Below, one piece after another: positions 25,346 to 34,816 of a stretch of 64,000 nucleotides of DNA; position 1 is the stretch's first letter; each line of letters begins with the position of its first letter. Source of the DNA: Enorma phocaeensis (GTDB lineage: Bacteria > Actinomycetota > Coriobacteriia > Coriobacteriales > Coriobacteriaceae); NCBI RefSeq assembly GCF_900186505.1, contig NZ_LT891970.1:666451-730450 (forward strand), read 5' to 3'. The notes under the pieces are model-generated. The model did no database searches. It was not told the origin of the DNA and saw nothing but the letters and a program-made list of their open reading frames with translations. The translations under genes were made by a program, and so were the position numbers.

Positions 25346-25765
25346 CTACTCCCCCTCTTCCTCTACCTCGACGATCTCGTTCCAGATGGGAATCGCCGGC
25401 ACATCCCAAACCGCCCGACAGGCGCGGGCGAACCGCTCGCGGTCCGCCTCGCAGATGCGCGCGAACATATTGCAGGTACCGTAGGGCTCGCACTCGTCGA
25501 AGAAGATGCAGATGCACGACCATGCCCCGTACCACACGATAGAACCCGCCGGCTCCTCGAACTTGGGATTCTCCATGAGGTCGAGGTCCGCGATCTCGCC
25601 GGGCACGGGATAGGTGACCTCGGCATCGCAGACGCGTGCGGAGAACACGCGCGACTCGAACGGGCACGCCGCAACAAAGGCCTCGCAGGTCTGCGGCGCT
25701 TCCTGCCAGAGCAGGTCGGCGAGGTACGTCTCGCCTCCAAGGGTGATTTTGAGCTTTTGGGTCAT
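25346..25765 (-). CDS. DUF3830 family protein (cyclophilin-like fold)
   Basis: 139 residues, usual for the family. It opens KLKITLGGETYLADLLWQEA, then PQTCEAFVAACPFESRVFSA and the central PVPGEIADLDLMENPKF with SIVWYGAWSCICIFFDEC, which match the cyclophilin-like beta-barrel of DUF3830 proteins. Such proteins often sit beside amidohydrolase or hydantoin-type genes, but the function is not established. Here a membrane-anchored Ntn amide hydrolase lies 210 bases upstream on the same strand, which may be a functional link. The acidic C-terminus EIVEVEEEGE is notable. Confidence 0.75.
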   Translation of the reverse strand: MTQKLKITLGGETYLADLLWQEAPQTCEAFVAACPFESRVFSARVCDAEVTYPVPGEIADLDLMENPKFEEPAGSIVWYGAWSCICIFFDECEPYGTCNMFARICEADRERFARACRAVWDVPAIPIWNEIVEVEEEGE

Positions 25766-25848
25766 GGTGCCTCCTCGATCCGTCGCTCACTAGGCTCGCT
25801 GGCGAATACGAGGCGAACGGCGCGCGGGGTCGCCGAGCCCAAACTTCA

Positions 25849-25867
25849 CGCCGGTTATATACCGGCG
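25849..25867. promoter_or_regulatory. 19-bp perfect palindrome upstream of the DUF3830 gene
   Basis: CGCCGGTTATATACCGGCG has 7-bp arms and an AT centre. On the minus strand its centre reads TATATAAC, a possible -10 box for the DUF3830 operon, so a repressor bound here would block the promoter. Confidence 0.4.
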
Positions 25868-25977
25868 CCCCAGCCCGCGCACTCCGTTCGATGCCCCCCA
25901 TGCTAGCACGCATGCGGTTGCGCAGCCTGCGACACCAGCGCGATTCGCCCCGCAGACGGCAGGAGCGGCAGCTGCGC

Positions 25978-27177
25978 CTACTCGGCCAGGCTGACCTCGA
26001 AGGTATTCTCGTAATCCATCCCCACGGCAATCGTCGCGGTCCGCTCATCAAGGTTGTAGACGACCGACCACTGCGTGGCGCTCTCCTCACCGCGGCTGTT
26101 GATGTGCGGCTCCTGTGCCACTGCGCAGAGCAGATCCATCGCAGCGTCCTCGCTGAGCACGCCATCCGCCGCGGTGAGTCCATCGGCCAAGATGGCGTAA
26201 CGGTCCTGACCGCTACCGAAGTCGTAGTCGCCGGGCGTGAGCAGGAAGTTCGTCGCCGCCATATACGTGCGTCCCTCGACAGCGGCGCCAGCCGTGGTCT
26301 CGTCACCGGGCTCGAGCACCGACATCTCGTTGCCGATGTACTCGACCACCACGGTCTCGCCGCTCGCATCGGCGATCTGGAAGTGATAGCAGCTGTTGGC
26401 GCTCGAGTGCATGTCGTACTGCTCGAGAAGCGCCACCGCCTCATCGACCGTCGCGCACTTATCCAGCATGAGACGGATGGCCGTCGTGGTGGTGATGTCC
26501 ACGCGGTCGGTCTGCTGATCGGTGGGGTCGGTATCGATGAGCAGAACGCCCACGGCAAGACCCGCCTCGTTCACGCCGTCGAGCGGCGCGTAGGGTGCAG
26601 CAAGCGCCGTGATGCTCGAGGTGGGCGAATCGGGGAGCTTGTCCTCGCCGTAGCCGAGGAAGCCCAGGTTGACCATGGAGATGGACGCGTAGCCGTCCTC
26701 GGGGTCGGTGCGCACGAGCATGCTCGGCGAGTAAGACAGGTCGAAGTTGCGACCGAAGATCGCATCGCCCTCGGACGTGGTGGCGTTGAACGTGGAGCAT
26801 GCCAGATCGGGCAGGTCGATGGTAATCGGCAGGCCCTTCATGAGATGCTGGATCACGAACTCGATGAGCTCGGCATCGTTTGAGGCGCCACCCTGGGCGA
26901 TGAACTCATCGATACCGTAATCGCCGCTGTACTCCATCGTGTACATCGGATAGTCGTTGACCTTCTGTATTGACGCGACCGTCGCGATCTCGTTCCTGAA
27001 CATGAACGCGACTGCCCCAACGGCAACGATGACCAGCGCTACGAGTGCGATGAGCACGCGAACGACGATGCGCTTCGCGCGGCCGGGCCTCTGCACGCGT
27101 GCGCTTCCCTCAACCTTGGACGTCTCTTCCACAGACTCCCCTTTCACAAGCACGATAACGGCGCCCCATGCTAGCAA
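25978..27177 (-). CDS. Membrane-anchored linear amide C-N hydrolase (Ntn/choloylglycine hydrolase-like)
   Basis: Up to 399 residues. A basic stretch (RPGRAKR) precedes one transmembrane helix (VLIALVALVIVAVGAVAFMF), then an extracytoplasmic Ntn-type hydrolase domain. The likely nucleophile is the Cys of DLACSTFNA, followed by GDAIFGRNFD and GVNEAGLAVGVLLIDT, as in the bile salt hydrolase/penicillin acylase/NAAA superfamily. The Cys is internal, so autocleavage would be needed to free it. GTG at 27132, with AAGGGG five bases before it, is a plausible shorter start. Possible substrates are conjugated bile acids, N-acyl amino acids or beta-lactams; the sequence does not decide. Confidence 0.82.
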   Translation of the reverse strand: MLAWGAVIVLVKGESVEETSKVEGSARVQRPGRAKRIVVRVLIALVALVIVAVGAVAFMFRNEIATVASIQKVNDYPMYTMEYSGDYGIDEFIAQGGASNDAELIEFVIQHLMKGLPITIDLPDLACSTFNATTSEGDAIFGRNFDLSYSPSMLVRTDPEDGYASISMVNLGFLGYGEDKLPDSPTSSITALAAPYAPLDGVNEAGLAVGVLLIDTDPTDQQTDRVDITTTTAIRLMLDKCATVDEAVALLEQYDMHSSANSCYHFQIADASGETVVVEYIGNEMSVLEPGDETTAGAAVEGRTYMAATNFLLTPGDYDFGSGQDRYAILADGLTAADGVLSEDAAMDLLCAVAQEPHINSRGEESATQWSVVYNLDERTATIAVGMDYENTFEVSLAE

Positions 27178-27299
27178 AAGATAGGTCGTAGTTGACGTTG
27201 TCTATTAAATCGTCAAGATCATCGCGGGCTTCATCACGGCGACCATCGCCGGCATGCAGCCACCCTGCCCGTCAAATTGCGTGCAACTGTCCTGCCGCC

Positions 27300-28448
27300 C
27301 TATACCGTGAGAACCATCATGATGATGATGCAGGCGAACCCGACGATGTCGGTGCCGGTAAAGACGGTGCCGAGGACGATCGCGCTCGTAACGGCGGCGG
27401 AGACCGGCTCGACCGTGCCGATGAGGCTCGCCCGCATGGAGCCGATGTCCTTGACGCCCTGCATGTAGAGCGAGTAGGCCAGGCAGGACCCAACGAGCGC
27501 GAGTACCAAGAACGCTCCCCATCCGATTCCATCAAACGGCGCCATATGCGCCCAGGGCTGGATGAACAAGCTCGACACGATGCCGCAGATCAGCATGCCC
27601 GATCCCGTAACGACAGCGGCGCCGTACTTGGGCAGGATCCGGACCGGGACGATAGACATCGCCGCCGCGCCGAGCGCCGATATCAAACCGATGAACAATC
27701 CGAACGGCGGAATCGAAAGGTTCGAGGGATCGCCGCCGGTCGCCAGCAGATACGTTCCCACCAATGCGAGAGCCACGCCCATGAGCTCGCGCGTGCGCGG
27801 CGCGCGATGTGTGGTGACGCAAGCGTACACCATGATGATCACGAGCTGGAGACACTGCAGAACCGTTGCCGTTCCGGCATTGGTGATGCGGATCGACATA
27901 AGGTAGCCGAACTGGTTGAGCAGCACGCCCGAGGCGGAGAACCCTAGGAGCACGAGGAGGTCGCGCTTGTTGGTAAGGAGCTGCCACAGACGAGAGCGAT
28001 CCTTGGCGCGCGCGAGTATCACGACGAGGAACATCGCGCCCGCGGTGATCTGGCGCATGCACATGAGCCACATGGTGTCCACCGCGTAGTTCTCGAACAG
28101 AAAGTCGGCGCAGGTGCCGGAAAAGCCCCAGAACAGGCCGCCGAAGAACGTAGCAAGCACACCGGCGAGCATCCGGCGGCCGCTCTCGGCGTTTGCGCGC
28201 TCGCGCAGCCGGCGGCGCTTCTTGCGAGAGGCGGCATCGGTTCCGTACGGTCTGGACGATGCAGGCGAGAGAACCCGAGCCGCGGCTTTCTCAAGCGCGG
28301 GAATCGCCGCAGCCGGCTGGATGGACGCATAGCGCACGGCGGCATCATGCGTGTCGGCGAGCAGACGATCCGCCGTGGAGCGGGCCGACGTGCGGGCCTC
28401 GCGCTTCGATGCAGCCTGTACCTCGTCACGCATATCCTGTTCGCCCAT
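27300..28448 (-). CDS. EamA/DMT family transporter with long N-terminal extension
   Basis: 382-residue drug/metabolite transporter with ten predicted helices in two EamA repeats (FFGGLFWGFSGTCADFLF ... and FGLFIGLISALGAAAMSIVP ...), the second ending GTVEPVSAAVTSAIVLGTVF. Unusually, about 90 charged, Ala/Arg-rich residues ending SRKKRRRLRERANAESGRR precede the first helix and should be cytoplasmic. The ATG at 28448 was chosen because GGGAAGGCGG precedes it. Probably exports or imports a small metabolite or amino acid; substrate unknown. Confidence 0.83.
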   Translation of the reverse strand: MGEQDMRDEVQAASKREARTSARSTADRLLADTHDAAVRYASIQPAAAIPALEKAAARVLSPASSRPYGTDAASRKKRRRLRERANAESGRRMLAGVLATFFGGLFWGFSGTCADFLFENYAVDTMWLMCMRQITAGAMFLVVILARAKDRSRLWQLLTNKRDLLVLLGFSASGVLLNQFGYLMSIRITNAGTATVLQCLQLVIIMVYACVTTHRAPRTRELMGVALALVGTYLLATGGDPSNLSIPPFGLFIGLISALGAAAMSIVPVRILPKYGAAVVTGSGMLICGIVSSLFIQPWAHMAPFDGIGWGAFLVLALVGSCLAYSLYMQGVKDIGSMRASLIGTVEPVSAAVTSAIVLGTVFTGTDIVGFACIIIMMVLTV

Positions 28449-28779
28449 GACACCGCCTTCCCTCTGGTTCACCATCTCACCATAACTCAAGATTCCGCAG
28501 GATAGCGCAAGTGTTTTGCAAATCCCGGGCGCGCTTTAGCCAGCCGGAGCGCGCCCTTCGGTAATGCCATGTCGCACGGGCGGGCGGGGCACGCTGCTTC
28601 ACACAGGCTACACACTGCCGCCGAAGCATCGAGCCATTCGGCCCTGGGGCCGCTCTGGAACGAGCGCCCTTGCCGCGTGCGCCCCCGTGCGGAATCTGGC
28701 GCATGGGTATACTCGTGGATGTTCATCATCCCATCCGCGCACCGTAGGCGCGCCGATGGCCAAACTAAGGAGTACGCAT
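28449..28779. other. Divergent intergenic region between the EamA and M16 peptidase genes
   Basis: 331 bases with no supported gene. TATACT at 28708-28713 may be the -10 box for the peptidase gene. An 80-codon minus-strand frame with several Cys exists (28729-28487) but has no good ribosome-binding site. Confidence 0.45.
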
Positions 28780-31700
28780 ATGCCCACCCCCTCGACCGAG
28801 CATGCGGATCCGCGCGCGACGGCGCACGCCCTGCTCGAACCCGGAAGCACCGTCTGCGGCTTTACCGTCGAGAGCCGCGAAACCATCGCCGAGCTCGACG
28901 CCGATGCCTACGTCCTTCGCCATGCGACCAGCGGAGCGCGCTTGCTCTACCTCGCTTGCGACGATGAGAACAAGGCATTCGCCATCGCGTTCAAGACCCC
29001 GCCCGCAAACGATACGGGCGTGTTCCACATCCTCGAGCACTCGGTTCTCTGCGGCTCGGCCAAGTTCCCGGTGAAGGAACCCTTCGTCGACCTCATCAAG
29101 AGCTCCATGCAAACGTTCTTGAATGCCATGACCTACCCCGACAAGACCATCTACCCGGTGGCATCGACCAACGAGCAGGATCTCTTGAACCTCATGGACG
29201 TCTACATGGACGCGGTGCTCAATCCCGCGATCTACACGAAGCCGTCCATCTTCCAGCAGGAAGGCTGGCACTACGAGCTTGACGTGCCGGACAACGCCAC
29301 TCCGCGCGAGGGGACGCTGTGCTACAACGGCGTCGTGTTCAACGAGATGAAAGGCGCGCTTTCCGACCCCATGAGCGTGCTCGACGACGCGATGTGCGCC
29401 GCGCTCTTCCCGGGTACGGCCTACGCCTGCGAGTCGGGCGGCGACCCGCGCCACATCCCCGAGCTCACATACGAGGAGTTCATCGACACGCATGCGCGCC
29501 ACTACAACCTGCCGAACAGCTACATCACGCTCTATGGCGATTTCGCCGACATCCGTCGCGAGCTCGCGTTTCTGGACGAGCGCTACCTCTCGCAAGAGAA
29601 CGCCGCCAGCGCCTGCATCGCGCGCCGCCGCGCCGGAGGCGCATCCCCCGAGGAACTCGGCCCCAATGAGCTCGGAGACCCTGCGCCCGTCGTGTGCGCG
29701 CACAAGACCGTGCGCATGGACACCACGCCGGAAAACGCCCTCGTGGGCATCGCCTACGTGCTAGGCGACGCGCTCGACGCGGCGCGCACCGTCGCAGCAG
29801 ACGTCCTCTTCGAGTCCATCCTCGGCTCCAACGAAGCCCCGCTCAAAAAGGCCATCCTCGCCGCGGACCTCGGCGGCAACGTGGTGAGCTACACCGCGCC
29901 CACCTACGCTAAGCCCTACGAGATCATCATTCTGCAGAACGCCAAGCCCGGCGTCGCCGACCAGCTGCAGCAGCTCGTGCTCGACGAATGTGCGCGCCTG
30001 GTGCGCGAGGGCATTCCACGCGAGCGCCTTGAGGCCGTGATCTCGGGCAACGAGTACGCCCTGCGCCAGCGCGACTACGGCACCGCCGACGGCGTGGCGC
30101 TCGCCTGCGACGCCCTGAACACCTGGCTCTACAGCGACGACGCCCCCACCGACGCGCTCAAGTACGCCGACACCTACACCAAGCTGCGCGAAGCACTCGA
30201 AGGCGACTTCTTCGAGCAGTTGCTTGCCGAGCTCGTGCTGGAAAGCGACCACCATGCCCTCGTGGAGCTCGTGCCCACCGGCGATACCCCAGCCCGGGAA
30301 GCAAGCGATGAAGCCGCGCGCCTTGCTGCCATCAAGGACGCCATGTCCGACGAGGATCTCCAGCAGGTGCTCGACACCGTCGCCGAGCTGCGCGCCCAGC
30401 AGGAAGCCGAGGACGCGCCCGAGGACCGTGCCAAATTACCGCGCCTGCATGTCGCCGACATCGGACCGGCGCGTCCCGAGCCCGCGCTCGTCGTGGACAC
30501 CACCGCGCCCATCCCCTGCCTCAGGCACGACATCCCCACGCGCCGGCTCGCCTATGCGCTCACCTATTTCGACCTGAGCCACGTGAGCTACGCCGAGCTA
30601 CCCTATGTGAAGGTGCTCTGCCGCCTCATGCAGCAACTCGCCACCGATCGGAGGAGCGCCGCGGAACTCGACAGCTACATTGGCTCGAACCTCGGCTTCC
30701 TCTCCTTCAATACCGAGATTTTCCAGCAGCCCAACGCCAAGCTCGCCCGCCCCATGCTCACCGTATCCGCCGGCGCCCTCTCCGAGAAGATCGACATGCT
30801 CGCATCCATCCCGCGTGAGGTGTGGGCGGAGACCGTCTTTGAGGACACCGACCGCATCCGCGACGTGCTCACGCAGATGCGCATCGGCATGGAGCAGGCG
30901 TTTATCACCGCCGGGCACCAGGCTGCAGTGGGCCGAGCGCTCTCCTACGTCTCACCAGCAGCGGTCGTAGCCGAGCAGCTGGGCGGCGTGGACTTCTACC
31001 GATTCCTGCGTGACACGCTCGACCACTTCGACGAGCAGGCGGAGGGGCTCTGCGACAAGCTGCGCGAGCTGCAGACCCGCATCTTCACCTCGACCGGCAC
31101 CATGGCGAGCTTCACCGGCTCGGAGAAGGATTACGAGCGCTACTGGTCCGCCGCCGGCAACCTGGGCCTCGAGCCGCGCACCGCTCCCGCCAAGGAGCTC
31201 TACGTCCCCATGCCCGAGCCCAAGCACGAGGCCTTCGTCATTCCGAGCGACGTGTGCTATGTGGCGCGCGCGTCCGACCCGCGCGTGCTCGGCATCGCAA
31301 CCGATGGCACCTGGAGCGTCGCTGCGGGCGCGTTGACCTACGGCTACCTGTGGAACGAGATCCGCACGAAGGGCGGCGCCTACGGCTGCTGGTTCCGTTC
31401 CGCCATCGACCGGCAGGTCTCGTTCTCGACCTACCGCGACCCGGCGATCGACCCGACGCTCAAGCGCATCGCGCAAGCGGGCTCGTGGCTCAAGCACCTC
31501 AAGGTGGACCACGCGACCCTCGAGGGCTACATCGTGAGCACGGTCTCCGGACTCGATGCCCCGCTCAAACCCTATGCGCTCACCAAGCGCCGCAACGCCG
31601 CCTACTTTGGCAAGCGGCCCGCGCACTTCCGCGAGCAGGCACGCGAGGAGATGCTCGCCTGTACCGATAAGCGCCTGCGCGCACTCGGCGACGACGTGAC

Positions 31701-31797
31701 CCGTATCGCCGCTGAGGCGCCCGCGTGCGTCTTCGGCGGGCGCGACATCATCGATGCCAGCGCCGAGAACTGGAACGTCGTGGACCTGCTGGGATAG
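28780..31797 (+). CDS. M16C (presequence protease-like) zinc metallopeptidase
   Basis: 1005 residues, matching the single-chain double-length M16C peptidases. The inverted zinc motif is HILEH (about residue 85-90), with the third ligand Glu in CYNGVVFNEMKGA about 75-80 residues later. It has four M16 lobes, and the hinge region includes the M16C-associated domain. No signal peptide is present, so it should degrade peptides in the cytoplasm, clearing oligopeptides up to some tens of residues. The ATG has AAGGAG 8 bases upstream. Monocistronic, closed by a terminator at 31818. Confidence 0.93.
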   Translation: MPTPSTEHADPRATAHALLEPGSTVCGFTVESRETIAELDADAYVLRHATSGARLLYLACDDENKAFAIAFKTPPANDTGVFHILEHSVLCGSAKFPVKEPFVDLIKSSMQTFLNAMTYPDKTIYPVASTNEQDLLNLMDVYMDAVLNPAIYTKPSIFQQEGWHYELDVPDNATPREGTLCYNGVVFNEMKGALSDPMSVLDDAMCAALFPGTAYACESGGDPRHIPELTYEEFIDTHARHYNLPNSYITLYGDFADIRRELAFLDERYLSQENAASACIARRRAGGASPEELGPNELGDPAPVVCAHKTVRMDTTPENALVGIAYVLGDALDAARTVAADVLFESILGSNEAPLKKAILAADLGGNVVSYTAPTYAKPYEIIILQNAKPGVADQLQQLVLDECARLVREGIPRERLEAVISGNEYALRQRDYGTADGVALACDALNTWLYSDDAPTDALKYADTYTKLREALEGDFFEQLLAELVLESDHHALVELVPTGDTPAREASDEAARLAAIKDAMSDEDLQQVLDTVAELRAQQEAEDAPEDRAKLPRLHVADIGPARPEPALVVDTTAPIPCLRHDIPTRRLAYALTYFDLSHVSYAELPYVKVLCRLMQQLATDRRSAAELDSYIGSNLGFLSFNTEIFQQPNAKLARPMLTVSAGALSEKIDMLASIPREVWAETVFEDTDRIRDVLTQMRIGMEQAFITAGHQAAVGRALSYVSPAAVVAEQLGGVDFYRFLRDTLDHFDEQAEGLCDKLRELQTRIFTSTGTMASFTGSEKDYERYWSAAGNLGLEPRTAPAKELYVPMPEPKHEAFVIPSDVCYVARASDPRVLGIATDGTWSVAAGALTYGYLWNEIRTKGGAYGCWFRSAIDRQVSFSTYRDPAIDPTLKRIAQAGSWLKHLKVDHATLEGYIVSTVSGLDAPLKPYALTKRRNAAYFGKRPAHFREQAREEMLACTDKRLRALGDDVTRIAAEAPACVFGGRDIIDASAENWNVVDLLG

Positions 31798-31817
31798 CCC
31801 CTCGGTTTCCGAACGAT

Positions 31818-31859
31818 AGGCCGCCCGGGTCGCGCGATTCGCTGCCCGAGCGGCCTTTT
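31818..31859 (+). terminator. Intrinsic terminator of the M16 peptidase gene
   Basis: AGGCCGCCCGGG pairs with CCCGAGCGGCCT (one mismatch) around a short loop and runs into TTTTCCTTT, 20 bases after the stop. Confidence 0.85.
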
Positions 31860-31862
31860 CCT

Positions 31863-33545
31863 TTGGCGCGACGTCTTCCCACCCGCCCGCTATGGGATGG
31901 AACATCGGACACAAGCTGGTACACCTCAAACCCCAGCGCCCAAACCTTCACGCTTGACTCCGCTGAAGACCTGGCTGGCCTCTCTGAGCTCACCAACCAG
32001 GAGAATCCGATTACGTTCACCGGCAAGACGATTGTGCTCGACACGGATGTCGACCTGTCCGGATTCGGCTGGAAGGCGATTTCCCAAGACGGCAGGAACT
32101 CCACATCGAGCTCGTTCAGCGGCACATTCGACGGACAGGGGCACGTTGTCCACAACCTGAATAACGTTCCCAGCACCGAATACCGCTACGGCCTATTTGG
32201 CACCGTGCACAACGCGACCATCCGCAACCTCGGACTTGAGGCGGCGATGATCATCGAAGCCGATAGCAACACGCGGCTTGAAATCGGAGCGCTCGTGAGT
32301 TGGTCGAGTTCCTCGGTCATCGAGAACTGCTGGGCGACCGGCTCGCTGTACACTCCGGGCGGATTCATCGTGGGCGGTCTGATCGGCCAGTGCACGGAAA
32401 GCTCACAGGTGATCGGTTGCTCGTCCTCAGTCGAGCTCACGGTCGATGGGATGGCCGGCCCTTGCGTTGGAGGCCTTGTCGGACAGTGGGAAAACGCGCA
32501 GGATGACTCGCTCATCGCCGACTGCTATTTCGATGGATCGCTCGAAATCGCTTCGGGAACCTCATCCAACGGAGGCATCCTCGGCGGTTGCTTCGATGAC
32601 AAAGGGCCGACGGTGCGGAACTGCGTCGTGCTGACAACCGTCATCACACAGCCTACCTTCGCGTCATTTCTCGGCGTCTTCCCAGAGAATACCGTCATCG
32701 AGCATTGCCTCTGGCCCACCGGTGCCTATATTCAGGAAGGCGGAGACGCCGCCAAAGGGCCCTACCGCTTCCCATACGGAGTCTTCCTGCCCGACTATGG
32801 ACAGGTTAGCTTCAGCCCCGATCCAGCAACCTTCCCAACCGAAGACGCCCCCGACGACGCATACGGCACGATCGGACGCAATGTAGCCGACTTCTCGAAC
32901 CTCGCTCTCGTGGACGAGCTGAACCAGCACGCGTCTCAGAACGTGAGCTGGGCGATGGGCGTGAGCGGGCACCCGGTGCTTGCCACGCAGACGCATCTCA
33001 TTTCGGCAGACTACACCGCCGTCGACACAGCGCTGGCAGACATTCCATCCGACCTCGCAGTCTACACCGCAGAGAGCGTGGCAAAGCTAACCGAAGCCCA
33101 AGGAGCAATCGATCGCACGCTTACCGCCGACAGGCAGGCAGAGGTTGATGCCATGGCCGATGCCATCAGCACCGCCATCGCCGCTCTTGAGCGGCTCGCG
33201 GACTACAGCGCTGTCGATGCCGCCGTCGCACAGGCGGAAGCGCTTGATCGCTCGCGCTATACCGATGCATCGCTCGCCGTGCTCGATCAAGCTATCGCCG
33301 CCATCGAAACCGGCCTCGGCATAAGCCGCCAGGACGAGGTCGATGCGATGGCTTCCGCAATCGAGAAAGCGCTCGCAGCACTTGAGCAGAAGCCAGCAAG
33401 CGCACCGGAATCCGTCCAGGAGGCAAAACCCGCCACAGGAACCATTCCCGCTACCGGCGATGCGGCGCTGCTCGCCTCCCTCGGCTGCATCGGCGCAGGC
33501 ATCTCCACCACCACTCTCGGCGTGCTCATCCGCAAACGCAGATAG
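31863..33545 (+). pseudogene. 5'-truncated sortase-anchored surface protein
   Basis: C-terminal part of a wall-anchored adhesin-like protein, about 550 residues. It enters abruptly as WDGTSDTSWYTSN, the usual start of a GLUG/beta-helix domain (GLFGTVHNATIRNLGLEAA, GGLIGQ, GGLVGQW). Two FIVAR-like helical repeats follow (SADYTAVDTALADIP and ADYSAVDAAVAQAEA), then a variant sorting signal IPATGD, a hydrophobic helix and RKRR. No signal peptide, promoter or ATG precedes it: the frame opens within the terminator of the previous gene, where only a TTG exists. I infer loss of the 5' end by deletion. Expression as a fragment cannot be excluded. Confidence 0.72.
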
Positions 33546-33583
33546 CTCCTGCCGTACCCCATAGCCGTACACGCAAATTCTAG

Positions 33584-33615
33584 GCCGCCCCATCGTGACA
33601 GCGTTGGGGCGGCCG
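33584..33615 (+). terminator. Hairpin downstream of the surface-protein fragment
   Basis: GGCCGCCCCA pairs perfectly with TGGGGCGGCC around a 12-base loop, then GCTTTGTG, a weak T-run. It lies between the converging surface-protein and metA genes. Confidence 0.65.
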
Positions 33616-33736
33616 CTTTGTGCGTCAGCGCTACATACAGCAAGAAGGAGTACGCGACAGCCGCTTAAGTCAATCGCGATGCACGCGAACAGCGCCCGGT
33701 CGAACGCGAACCGGAGCGAATGGCTGGAGGCAGCCG

Positions 33737-34684
33737 CTACACCAGCCCAGCGCGACGGCGAGCAAGACGGCCCGCGAGGCGGATGTCGTACGGCGTGGTC
33801 TGGTAGACGTAGTAGTTCAGCCAATTGGTGTAGAGCAACTGGGCCTGGCTGCACCAGGTGTTCAGCGGCTCGCGCGAGGGATCGTCGTCGGGGAAGTAAT
33901 TCACCGGGATATCCGGGTTGATACCGCGGTCCAGATCTCGTTCGTACTCGAGCTTGAGCGTGTCTGCGTCGTACTCGGGATGCCCGAAGACGAAGAACTG
34001 CCGGCTATCGACGCTCTTCACGATATAGAGACCTGCCTCGTCAGACACGGCGAGCACCTCGAGATCGCAGCATGCCTCGACATCCTCGCGCCTGACCTCG
34101 GTGTAGCGCGAGTGCACGGCGTTGAAGCGGTCATCGAAGCCGCGCACGAGCGGAGACGACCGCTTGACGAGGTAGTGCCCATAGACGCCCGAGAGCTTCG
34201 CGGGCAGCTCGCGCTTCTGTATGCCGTAATGATGGTACAGCCCCGCCTGGGCGCCCCAGCAGATATGCAGCGTGGAGTGCACGTTCTCAACCGACCAGTC
34301 CATGATGCGCTGGAGCTCCGGCCAGTAGTCGACATCCTCGAAATCAAGCTGCTCGACGGGAGCCCCCGTGATGATGAGACCGTCGAAATGCTCGTGCTCG
34401 ACCTCCTCGAACGTACGATAGAAGGTCTCGAGATGGGCCTCCGAAACGTTCTTGGCGTCGTGAGTTGCCGTGCGCAGGAGCTCGACCTCGATCTGGAGCG
34501 GCGTATTCGAGAGCTTGCGCATGATCTGCGTCTCGGTCGCGATCTTGGTGGGCATGAGGTTCAAGATGAGCACGTGCAGCGGACGGATGTCCTGGTGCAG
34601 GGCTCGGAACTCCGTCATGACGAAGATGTTCTCGCTGTCGAGCGCGGCGGTGGCGGGCAAAGCGTTGGGGATGCGGATGGGCAT
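33737..34684 (-). CDS. metA: Homoserine O-acetyltransferase (MetA family)
   Basis: 315-residue MetA-family acyltransferase, first committed step of methionine synthesis from homoserine. The catalytic Cys is in HICWGAQAGLYHHYG, the catalytic His in FFVFGHPEYDADT. The acyl-CoA-selecting position reads ITGAPVEQLDF: a Glu there, instead of the Gly of E. coli MetA, is known to favour acetyl-CoA over succinyl-CoA. The ATG start has AAGGAG six bases upstream. No SAM riboswitch is recognisable in the 132-base gap to recQ. Confidence 0.94.
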   Translation of the reverse strand: MPIRIPNALPATAALDSENIFVMTEFRALHQDIRPLHVLILNLMPTKIATETQIMRKLSNTPLQIEVELLRTATHDAKNVSEAHLETFYRTFEEVEHEHFDGLIITGAPVEQLDFEDVDYWPELQRIMDWSVENVHSTLHICWGAQAGLYHHYGIQKRELPAKLSGVYGHYLVKRSSPLVRGFDDRFNAVHSRYTEVRREDVEACCDLEVLAVSDEAGLYIVKSVDSRQFFVFGHPEYDADTLKLEYERDLDRGINPDIPVNYFPDDDPSREPLNTWCSQAQLLYTNWLNYYVYQTTPYDIRLAGRLARRRAGLV

Positions 34685-34816
34685 AGGGGCTCCTTTTTCG
34701 TGCGCTGGCCATGCGAGAGGAGCGATGTCCGGGCATGAGGCCGTACCCAGCCCGCTGCATAGCCCCGCACGCATGCCGTTTTATCTTTTCACGCCGGCAG
34801 GCGCACGTCAAATGAA

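Noticed and set aside
28487..28729. 80-codon Cys-containing minus-strand frame upstream of the EamA gene
   Set aside because: No proper ribosome-binding site, composition like the GC-rich background, and it overlaps the likely promoter of the divergent peptidase gene.
34685..34816. SAM riboswitch upstream of metA
   Set aside because: No SAM-I/SAM-II conserved cores were visible in the 132-base leader.
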